From JAPLMW01 sp964619675 (GTDB lineage Bacteria > Planctomycetota > Phycisphaerae > Sedimentisphaerales > UBA12454), in contig CAZUEO010000001.1 of NCBI GenBank assembly GCA_964619675.1, positions 1 to 64,000 on the forward strand: 64,000 nucleotides of DNA, written 5' to 3'. A program made the translations under genes and the position numbers. This document shows, piece after piece, positions 50,501 through 62,500 of the stretch. The notes under the pieces were generated by a model. The model saw only the letters and a program-made list of their open reading frames with translations, was not told the origin of the DNA and did no database searches. How positions within the stretch are numbered: the first letter of the stretch is position 1; each line of letters starts with the position of its first letter.

Positions 50501-53500
50501 GATTTTTGCAGGGTCATAATTGGACTCTGAGCCGGCATATATTCCCTTGGCAAGAATAATTTTGTCTCCGCTTTTGGCGTCATTTACTGCATTCTGCAGA
50601 GAGGTATATTCACCTGGTACATATAGATTTTTCGGTTGTTCAAATGATACTGTAACCTGCCTGTCGCGAATCATAACAACGTAGTTTGTTATATTGGTTG
50701 AACTGTCATCATCTGTGCCTGCCCATTGATTTACTCGCCAGCCGGCATCGGGTATGGCAGTAAGTTCAACGGTTGTACCGGCATAGTATTGGCCGCTGGG
50801 TGGCGCAATATTTCCATGACCGCCGACAGCGGCCGTTGTAAGATTGAATCGGCCGGGTTTGTTAGCCTCGATGTCGATGTAGTGGTAGCCGATATCAAGC
50901 TGGCCCGCATCGCCGGCGTTTATACTGGCATCGCCGCTGTCAATTCTGGTTGTATAATCAGCCATATTATTATCAGGCAGAACGCTGACATTCGCGGCAA
51001 GCGCACTGCCGGCGTCGATAGCCAGGCTGTCGGTATCATCCGGGGCAGAAGGAATTTTCTGGCTGAGATAGTATTCGCCCAAATCGCCTGTTACAAATAG
51101 CGGCGGGCTTAACGGATTAGACCTGCTACCTGCCCCGTTGTTGCCGGCAGTTGCACTGTTGAGCGCGTCAATGTTGACATTCGGATCGCTTGTATTAAGT
51201 GTCTTATAGGTAATGCCGGAATCACGGTCATAGAAATCCCCATCGTAGTTATCATAGAACAGACAGTATGAAATATTCGGGTCGCTGTCATCGCTGCTTT
51301 CGTAGATTGCAATTCGTTTTGTTTGGTCGAAGATGCAGTCTTTTATAATCGGCGAACTGTTATATGCGCAGAGGACTGCGCCGCCATAGCCGCCCGGTTC
51401 GGTTCCATTTTCGCTGAAGCTGCAGCTTGTTATTTGCGGCGAGGAGTTAAGCGCGATGAACACCGCACCACCTCTTGCATTGGCGGAATTTTTGGCAAAC
51501 AGACAATTATGCATCCTGGAGGTTGTGGTAGAAGGCCCCCTGAACATAATACCGCCGCCGCTAAACAGCGAAGTGTTATTCATTATTTGGCAGTTGATAA
51601 TTTCAAGCGGCAGATTTGATATAAAGGCACCGCCGCCTTCGGCGTTTGTGCCGATAGCTCTGTTGTACATAATGGCGCCGCCGTGAATTTTGGCGGTTGA
51701 CCTTTCGCTAATGAGGTACAAACCGCCTCCGGCAGAAGCGGTATTTCTGTTGATATAACAGTTAACGAACGTGGCGTTGAAGTTCTTGGCGGTAATCGCA
51801 CCGCCTATGTTGCCTGCAATGTTGTCGGTGAAGGCACAGTTGTTAAAGTCCAGGACGCATAGATTAGTGTCTGTGGTTTCGCCTATTGCCAAGGCGCCGC
51901 CGTCGCCGTTTGAGTCAGTCGCGGTATTTCCACCGAAGTAGCAGTCTGTTAATTTAATATTGTTATTTGCACCGGACCAGATAGCACCACCGCTGCCCTG
52001 CGTTGCACTGTTACCGGTCATATTGCTTTTGGAAATTGTTATACCGGCACAATTTCTTTCGGAATAGATAGCACCGCCACCAGTGTCGTACATATTGCTG
52101 ATATCTGCTTGTGTGGTATTGTTGGCAAAGTTGCAATCGTTTATGTCGGCTGTAGCACCTGTTTCATAATAGATTGCACCTCCAAAACCTGCGCCGATAG
52201 ATGCGCCGTCGGAGCCGTCCTGCGGATATGGCGGGTCATCCGGTATCAGGCCTGCACCCTGCAGGCCGCCTTGTCCGCCGAGCCCCTGCGAAGCGGTATT
52301 TTCAAGGAAATTGCATCTGATTATTTTTGGATTGGCGCCCGCTGCTGCGTAAATAGCACTGCCGTAACCGCGGCCTGAGCCGTTTCCGCCGTTTCCACCA
52401 TCGCCGCCGATTTTGTTGGCTGTTCCGTCACTGCCGTTTCCGCCATCGCCGCCAATGCCGCCTCGTGCGGTGCAATTGCTGATTGTGCAGTTAAGTATCA
52501 ATGGGCTGCTGTTCTGGCCGCAGAAGAAGACGCCGCCGTAGCCGTTGCCGGAGCCGCTTCCGCCGCGGCCGCCCTCACCATAACGTGGATGATCTTCGTC
52601 GCGAGTATACTCATCTGTAGTCAAGCCATAACCATCCCGACCATTATTTCCACGTCCACCGGTAACTTCGCAATTGGAAAAGATGCAGTTGCGGATTATC
52701 GGGCATGTATTTACATCACAGTATATAGCGCCGCCGTAACCATTGCCTGTAGCATTATCGCCGTGATAAATAGTATAATTAGGAGAGGCGGGGTACGAGA
52801 TCATCTCCGGCTGATAACCTTCGGCAATTGAACCAGCTACCGAACAGTTGGTTATTGTGAAGCCTTCAATAATACTGTTTGCGTCTTCCCCATTTTGGAA
52901 GATAAACGCGCGGCCTCCGTTGTTGCAGTCAATAATGGTCTGCGTGACGACGTTCGGGTCGTTGGGGTCTTCAGAACGTATTTTTATAGCCTTGCCTTTG
53001 AAATCCAGACCATTGGGGCCTGTTATATAATGAGGCTGGCCGTTGGTTTTTCTGTAAACGTAGATGGTGTCGCCGCTTTCAGCAGCGTCGATTGCATCCT
53101 GAATATTTTCATATTCGTCAGGCACAATTAGGTTTTTCGGTGTATAGTATTCAAATCTGACGATAACATGTTTGTTGCTGTCCATAATAAGGGTGAAGTT
53201 TTGGTTGTGCGTTTCATAAACTGTGTCGTCGATAATCCACATAGCCACGCGGCAGTTGACATTCGGGATTGCATGCAGCCTTACCATAATGTTTTCATAG
53301 ACTTGGTAGGTGTTGCCGGGCAACCAGGGCGCCTCGATTGTGCCGTTAACGTCCGGCGGATTGTTCATATCAATTCTTAATTCATAGCGTCGTACATCTG
53401 TAGAATAATGATAGCCAAGGTCGACAATATTATTAACATCATTTACGCCATCAACTACGCCATCAGCTCTTGTCGTAAGCGTATTTAAGCCGAGCGCTTC

Positions 53501-56500
53501 TGCCGTATCACTGCCAATGTCTATGCAGGGACTGTTTGAATCCTGGCCGGCAGGTCCTTGAGCGAGATAATATCCGAATACGAAATTCGGATCGTCTTCA
53601 ATATTATTGCTGTCTGGTGCCCATCCGCTGTTCGGATCCCAGTTGATTGTGCAGCCTGGTTCAGCGTAAACGAGCGGCAAACCGGCGCCTATGATAGGCA
53701 TTTCAGGTTGTCCGCCTTCGACCCTGAATAAGAATCCTCCCTGCAGCCCACTGTGATATTCTCTGTAAATAAGCCCGTTGGGGTTGCTGTCGAGGAATGC
53801 GCCGTTGGCTCCGGAGCCTTCAACTTCGTAGAAAGTGCCCGCCCTGCCTGTGCCGTTGGAATATCCTGCACGAGCGGAATAACCGCCGAAGCCGTTAGTG
53901 CCGCCGCTCGCATCGCCGGTTTCCCATTGTATCTTTTGGTAATTGAACTCCATATCAAAATCATTGAGAGCTCTGTCGCTGTGGTCAATTATGATAAGCT
54001 GGAAACTGTTCAGCTTGTCGGTGTAATAGCTGAAATAACCTACATCAAGCCAGTTAACGCCAAAAGCCGGTCTTCCATTTACAGTTCCGTGGCCGTATGT
54101 TACCAGATTAGAACCTGCCGCTCTGGTATCCACATCGGCAAAGAATGGAGCGATAATGGGTGTCCCGATATTGGTTGTCAGGCCGAACGGCGTAAATGTT
54201 ACCAGTGGGGCATTGAAAGTTATATTGCCGTTGTTGTTAACGTAGCATTGCGAACGCAGCAGGCCAAAGAAGTTTATAGTAAATCCGAAGTCAACAAGCT
54301 CTGTTGACAGGTCGTCGTTCCTGGCGAGAGTATAAGTATTAAAGCCAGGTCTTATTGTCTGACCTGTAGTAATATAACCAACATCATTAGGATGGGCTAT
54401 ATCGCTGTATGTAACATTCATTATAGAAGGTATAGGATTATTCGCATCGCCGCTGCCGACAGCAATTTGTGATGCCTCGGCTCCGGCATTGCTCCATAGG
54501 ATAGAGTCGATAATTTGTGTATTGCTTCCATAGGAGCCGTAAATACCGCCGCCTAAAGCTCTCTGATAACCATTTCCGTTAACAAAGTTCTGAGCAATAG
54601 TGCAGTTTTTGATATTTGTGGCAGCAAACCAGTTGGTAGAAATACCGCCGCCGTCCCTGCTTGATTTGTTGCTTACAATAAGACAGTTTTTGATGAGCGG
54701 GCAGTTCTGGTCGGACTGTTCGCCGCTGATGTAGATACCGCCGCCGCTTGTCCGGGCTAGGTTGTATGTAATCAGGCAGTTTTCGGTTTTGTTGATGCTG
54801 GCAAAAGCATAAATACCGCCGCCTTCGCCTATGAAGTTATCGTCGTATTCAGTAATCGCTGTATTGGGGTCATTGGGGTCTGTGTAGTAAATGTTTGTTT
54901 CGAGTCTGTAAGCCAGGTTGGAGTTGATTTGGCAGTTGGTGATGGTAACCTTCGGTGAGGCAATGGCGAAGATGCCGCCGCCGCGAAGAGCTGTGTTTTC
55001 AGTTATGTTGCAGTCCGTAATTTTAATTGCGTTTGAGTCTGTAATGTAAAACGCGCCGCCGTCCTCTGTTGCCTCATTGCCGCTGAAGCTTGTCCGGGCA
55101 ATCACGCCGTCGCAGCCTTCATTGATATAGATACCGCCTGCATAGTCGGCATCATTGCCGGCAAAGTTGCAGTCGTTAACTTCGATAGCGCAGGTCGGAC
55201 CGCACATTACCGCACCGGCATCGTTCTGTGAAGTATTGCCGGTAAATTCACAGCCTTGAAGGTTTACATTGCACAATGCTTCATAGAAGATAGCACCCGC
55301 AGAATTTGCTGCATAGTTGTTGGTAAATGAGCAATTGGTAAATTGCGGACTGCTTAGGGTTCTGCAATATACAGCGCCACCGTTTATACCTGTGTCGCAA
55401 TCGGTAATCGAGCAATTTTTGAATATCGGATTGCTGGCGGTGCTGATATAAACGCCGCCGCCGTTCATTGTGGCACTGCAGTTTGTTATGTTGACGTTCC
55501 TGAATTCCGGATTGCTGCCGTTGCTGATATAGATTGCGCCGCCGGAAGCGTTGGTAACATCGCAGTCACTTATATCGACGTTTACGATAAGAGGCGAGCT
55601 GTTTATATCGATAAAGATAGCACCGCCGGCAATGGCATCTCCGCCGCCGTTAATGATTGTAAGGCCGTCGACGATAGTGTCTGCTGTTTCACCGCCTGCG
55701 AAGATAAAGCCCCGGCCGCTGCCGTTGCAGTCAATTATGGTTCTGGCAACGATGTACGGGTCGTCCGGATTTACGCCGTATAATTTAATCTGTTTGCCGC
55801 CGATGTTGATACCACCGTCGTATGTTCCTGCCGCTACAATGAGACTGTCACCGTTCTCAGCCAGTTCAACCGCATTTCGCAGTGCGCTGCCGCCGCCGGA
55901 AACCTGAATTGTACGTGCCGGTTTGAAGCGGACAAAGTATGTATTGTTTGAATCAACAATAAATGTTGTAGATTCCGTGGCGGAAATTTTTGTGCTATTT
56001 GCATCATACCAGCCCCTCACAAAATAATTTGCGTCAGGTATGGCTGTGAAAACCGGAATGGTGCCTGCATCGAATCTATAGGTATAAGTTGCCGTGTTCG
56101 CATCGTAAGAGACAAGCCCGTTCGGCTCGGCAGTTATTGTGCCGTGAATTGACGGATAGTTGGGGTCTTCGAGTATTTTTACGGTTATGTCATATTGTGG
56201 GGTAGGCGGTATTCCATGAGAATAGTGATATCCCATATCGACGATATTTACATCATTTACTCCGTCGATTCGAGTAGTTAAGGTATCAAAACCAAGTATC
56301 GAGGCCAAGTTGCTTCCGGTGTCAACACAGGGGCTGTTGGCCTCCTGACCGGCTTCCACCTGACTCAGGTAGTAGCCTTTTATGAAGAGCGGCGGGTCTT
56401 CATCGCTATTGTAACTTAATGTATGCCATCCGCCATTTGGATCCCAGTTGAGTGTACAGCCCTGCTCGACATAAATCGGTTCCAGGTTTACAAGTGTCGG

Positions 56501-59500
56501 CGTATCGGAGAAAGTACCGGCCTGAATAAATACTGCCGAATCGAGGACGTAATCACTTGTGTCGGCAATGGCCAGTTTTATCGTATGTATTCCTGCGCCA
56601 AGGCTGGGAGCCTGTGCGGTGAGCATATTTGTGAAGCCGTCATATTCAATATCGTAAAAAGGACCGCCGTCAGTCAGGTCATTGTTGTTATATAAATATG
56701 GATTTGCAGCATTGGTTCCCAGCGGGTTGCCGCCGTTTACATTGTTAATTGCAACCGGCGTAGTTGTACCGGGTATCAGTGCAATATTCTGTCCATCGAG
56801 AAAGAATGCAAATATGTCATTGTATGGTGAGTTAACGAATTCATTGTATTCTTCGGAAGCAAATATGTAGTTGAAGTACAAATCTCCTCCCGTTGTTGTA
56901 AACTGGAAGGTAAGTATAGTAGCGTCATAAGTATTGCTTTCCGGCACAAGTGTGTCAAGATCGGGGTCTCCCGCCAGAGTATTATTGCCTGTTGAGCCGT
57001 CGTTGTTGTTTGGCGGCAGAGCCAAATTGGCATCGCCGTTGGTGAGAATGATTCCGGATTCTATTTTGATGCCGGCAGCAATTCCGCCTTTGAATAAGCC
57101 GGCTGAATTATTTGAGCCGGTGAATCCTGGAGAGCCGACGAGTGTGACGCCCGGGCCAAGAATAGCATTTGCCAGAGTAACCGCGTTGTCGGTAAGTGTT
57201 ATTTCGAGTGAAGGAGCAAGCGCCTCTTGTGTGTAGTTGGGGTCAAACCGTGGGCCGATATTAGAATATGTTACATTTACAGTTGCAGGCAGCGGATAAC
57301 CCACATCGCCGCTTCCGACGGCAAGTTGTGTACCATCTTCTGCGGTATTGCCCCAGATAAGACAGTTGATTACATTGGTATGGCTTGCGTATGAGCAATA
57401 TAAGCCGCCTCCATAAGAGGACTCATATCCTCTTTTAGTCAGGTTGTTGTAGGCTATCGTGCAGTTTTCAAGAGATGCGTTGGCGTACCAGTTTACACTT
57501 ACACCGCCTCCATCACGGCCTGAGCTGTTTTGAGCAATAAGACAGTTTTTGACTAAGGTTGAGTTTACATCATTGGTATCAATAGGACCGCTGAGATAAA
57601 TACCGCCGCCTGAAGTCCGGGCGTTGTTAAATTTGATTTGGCAGTTTTCTATCCGTGCGGGACCTGCAAAGGCATAAATACCGCCGCCTTCGCCTATGAG
57701 GCTGTCATCTTCAACAACTGAAAAGGGGTCGGTTGGGTCAAGGAGATAAGTTGCAAGTATATAAGCCTGGTTAGAGTTTATATTACAGTTGTTGATAGTA
57801 ACCTTCGGTGAGGCAAAAGTGAAGATGCCGCCGCCGCGAAGGGCTGTGTTTGTGTTAATATTGCAGTCCGTAATTTCAATAACGTTGGAGTCGGTTATAT
57901 AAATTGCGCCACCATCCTCAATTGTCTCGTTGCCGCTGAAGCTGGTCTGGGCGATTACACCGTCGCAGTCTTCATCGATATAAATACCGCCTGCGTAGTC
58001 GGCATTATTGCCGGCAAAGTTGCAGTCGTTGACTTCGACAATACAGGCCAAGCTGCACATTATCGCACCGGCATCTTGGTTTGCGGAATTGTTGGTAAAT
58101 TCACAGCCTTGAAGGTTTACGTTGCATAACGTTTCATAGAAGATTGCACCCGCAGAATCTGCTGAGTTGTTGCTAAATGAGCAATTAATAAATTGCGGAC
58201 TGCTTAAGGTTCTGCAATATGCAGCACCTCCGTTTATACCCGCGTCGCAGTCAGTAATCGAGCAATTTTTGAATATCGGGTTGCCGGCGGTGCTGATATA
58301 AACGCCGCCACCGTTTATCGTGGCACTGCAGTTTGTAATATTGACATTCCTGAATTCCGGATTGCTGCCGGTGCTGATATAGATAGCGCCGCCGGAAGCA
58401 TTACCGGCATTGCAGTTACTGATATCGACATTGACGATAAGAGGAGAGCTGTCCGTGTCGATGAATATAGCGCCGCCTTCTATAGTATCGCCGCCGCCGT
58501 TGATGATTGTAAAGCCGTCGATAACAGTTTCAGCCGTTTCATCGCCGCTGAAGACAAAGCCGCGAATGGTGCCGGTGCAGTCAATAATGATTTTTTCTAC
58601 GACATTCGGGTCGTCCGGGTTTACGCCGTAGAGTTTAATCTGTTTGCCGCCGATATTAATGCCGCCGTTGTATGTTCCAGCCGCCACAATCAGGGTATCG
58701 CCGTTTTCAGCCAGTTCGACCGCATTTCTCAGGGCAGTGCCGCCGCCGGAGACGGAAGTTATCTTCTCGGGCTTGAAGCGGAGGAAGTATGTATCATTAG
58801 CCTCGACAGTAAAGCTGAATGTGTTGTTGGCCGAGACTTTTGTGTTGTTTTTATCGTACCAGCCCTTTACAAAATAGTTTACGTCGGGTGTGGCCGTTAA
58901 GGTTGGAGCCGTACCTGCATAAAATTTGAATTTATATGTTGCGGTATTTGCATCGTAGGAGACAAGCCTGTTTGGCTCGGCAGTCATTGTGCCGTGAATT
59001 CCCGGATAATTGGGGTCTGCGAGTATCTTTACGGTGATGTTGTGCTCCGATACAGCGTTCCAATAGTGGAAGCCCATATCGACCATAGCGCTGTCAAACA
59101 CACCATCGATTCGAGTTGTGTAAGTATCGAGGCCGAGGATTGAAGCCAGGCTGCTGCCGGCATCGATGCAATTGCTGTCAATATCCTGTCCTGTTGCGAT
59201 ATGGCTTAAATAATATTCGAACACAAAATTCGGGTCTTCTGCGATGTTATTGCTGTCAGGCGAAACAATCCATGTGTCATTTGCATCCTGCTCAAGACCG
59301 ATTATTGTGCAGCCCTGTTCGGCATAAATCGGCGTTCCTACACGTGTTGCCAGGTCGATTGCCTGCATAACTGCGTTGCCGGCCTGGCTGCCGTCGGGAG
59401 TTTCAAACATTATACCGCCGCTGTCTTCTGCAAGGCTTTCAAAATAATATGTTGCGGTAGGATCGCCGACTCCGCCACCTGTAAGTATCGAGAATATATT

Positions 59501-62500
59501 GATATTTTTATTATTGGCTACTGTCGTAACATCTTCCAGTATGTAGCCTGTGGTTGGCTCCGGGTCATGCGGCGGAGCATCTCCCATAAGGATGATTATC
59601 TTCTTTACCTTTGTATTACTTCGCCAATTACCCAGCGAATTACCGTCGATGCAGTGCATCAGGCCTGAATAGACAGATTCCGGCCAATCTGCGCCGCCGG
59701 CAGGAGTAAGTCCGTCAAGGGCCGTCTGGATGTCGATCTTGTTAGTGGTGAATAATGAGTCATCCTTATAAGGATAGTCGGTATCACCGCCGTAAGGCGA
59801 TGTATTAAAGTCTTTGAAGTCAACGACAGCGATTCTATAATCCTTGGTATTTTCAGCGATTCTGTCAACGATATCGGAAGCTGCCGCCTTGATTGAATCC
59901 AGTACGCTGCCCATACTGCCGGTTGTGTCAATGCAGAAGACCACATCGATAGCTTGGGGGGCAGCTTGGTTTGACCCCTGTATATCGCTGTATTTAATAA
60001 TAACATTTGCGGGCATATCAGTGAATGGTCCGCCATTGGTTAATGCGATTTGTGAACCATCAATACCGCTGTTTGCCCAGAATATAGTATCTTTTACGTT
60101 TATGTTGGCTGCATATGAAGCAAACAAACCGCCGCCATTGCTGTTCACATCAGATACTATATTTTCTGTTATTGTGCAGTTTTGGATTTTCGGTTCCGCA
60201 TAGTATATTGCGGCAATACCGCCACCCTCTTCTATTGCCCTGTTTGCGGTAATCAGGCAGTTTTTGATTTGGGGTATTTGGATAAATGGCGTGTCGCCGT
60301 CAAAACAGATGCCTCCGCCTGTGAGCCTTGCGTAGTTTTCGGTTACAAAAGTGTCGTTGATGTCTATCAGCGAGTTGAGTGCGTATATACCGCCGCCAGT
60401 TCCGAAAAGAGCATAACCGGCATCGGTATAATAGCCTGTTTGTGTGCCGGCAATATTTCCTTTGATTATTGAATTGCTTATTGTTCCTACGCTGTCGAGA
60501 GCAAGAACGCCGCCGCCGGCCATAGAGATATTATTCGATATATTGCAGTCGCTGATATGCATATCAACAACTCCCTCACTATATATGCTGCCGCCGAGAG
60601 GTGCAGAGTTGAGGACAAAGTTGCATTCGTTGATATCGGCAGTAAATGCATACCACAGACACAACCCGCCGCCACTGCCGGTATATTCGCCCCCATAAGG
60701 TGTGATATCGATCCCTGTTAAATCCCGGTAATTGGGGTCGTCGAAATCCTGATTGTATGCAGTTCTGTTGTCCTCAAAATGACAGCCATTGAATTTGACA
60801 GATGAAGCGGTTGAACAGAATACACCTGCGCCGAGACCTGCCATGCGGTAATTTTTGCGAGGCTGTTCTTGATAACCAGACCCGGCATAACGACCGCCAA
60901 CACCGCTTATGCTGCCGTAGACCGTATTTTCTGTGAAGCTACAGTTTATAAATTCTGCTGCCGATGAATTATCACAAAATGCAGCACAGCCGGTTGATGT
61001 GTACATTTTTATATCAGCCGGAGCGACAGTCGGCTCAATGGTAAGTCCCCCGTAACCTCCAAATCCTCCCGCAAAAAAGATTGGACCACCGTCTCCGCCG
61101 TTTCCGCCAATTCCACTGACTCCTATGCAATTTTCAATTTGACAGCCTGATAATACCGGAACTGAATTGCTGCAATATATTCCTGCACCTTTTACTTTTC
61201 CTGGGAGTCCGCCATTGCCACCATCGGTGTCTTCTGCACCGGTGCCGCCGTTCCCGCCAATTCCAGATATAGCAAGGCAATTTCTGACGGTAACATTCGT
61301 AAGATGTGCATTTTCTTGTCTGATACAAATGGCGGCACCTATAACATCTCCGCCGTATCCACCAATTCCGCTTGTGCCTGGTGGAAAATAATTGGCACCT
61401 GGGTCAAGCAAGTTAGCCTGATTGGAAAATCCGCTTGCACCGTTGCCGCCATCTCCGGCAACAGCAATGCAGTCTTCAATCAGAACATTCATAATGTTTG
61501 GGTTGCCGGACTGTACATAAATACCTGCGCCGCCGGCATTGCCGCCCCATCCGCCATCGCCGCCATCTGGATCCTCTAGGATATTTGGGTCACCGCCTGG
61601 GGTACCTGGGCCCGCATTGCCTCCAAAAACTCCGCAATTTCTTATAATGCAATTCTTGACATTATGGCTGCCACGAATGGTGATTGCTCCGCCAAAAAGC
61701 GATAGCGAATTGCCATTGTATGGATTATTCTGGTGGTCGGTTTGGGTCGGCCAGCCGTCCTCACCGGGAATTGGGTTCATGCCCATCGTTCCATATCCAA
61801 TCAACGAGTTTATTATAGTAACGCCGTTAAGGGTGCAAGGATTAGCCGGGTTACCAGGATCACCGATAAGCACGAACCCAAGATTGGCAGGTGCTTCGCC
61901 ACCGCAATCGATTACAACATTTTCGGGATGTGTAGGGTCGCCGACTACAGTAATAATTTTGTTTATGACAAAACCTGTCCCGATATAAGTGCCCTCGTGG
62001 ATTCTTATCGTATCGCCGTTCTGTGCCTGATTGATTGCGTTCTGTATGCCGTTGACATCGCCAAAGACGTGTATCACCCTGCTGTAATTAAGCTCAAACG
62101 TTACAGTAACTGTCTTGTTGGCGGCGCCCATTGTAACAGTGTACGTATTCACATTCCAAGTCCCCGCAACTGGCACGCCGTCTTCTGTCCATCCCGCGAC
62201 TCGATATCCCTCATTTGGTTCCGCTGTCAATTTTATCTGGGTTCCTTCAGGGAACATGCCGCTGGCGGGTGTTACCGAACCCCAACCGGGGTTGGGAGCG
62301 ACACTGATGGCAAGCTGATATTGTGGTATGGCCTCAAATTCAACTGTAACGGTCTTGGCGGTATTCATTGTTACGGTGTTTGTAAGAGCCGTTGAATTAT
62401 TGTCATTTGTGCCTGTCCACAGCTTGACTTTATAGCCGGCATCAGGTGTTGCTGTAAGCGGGACAATCGATCCTTCCGGCCAGTAGCTGCGTCTTGGGCT

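Noticed and set aside
61733..62395. Plus-strand open frame of 220 codons opposite the giant gene
   Set aside because: It is antisense to clearly coding repeat sequence, has no start signal, and its composition mirrors the Gly/Asn-rich frame on the other strand.
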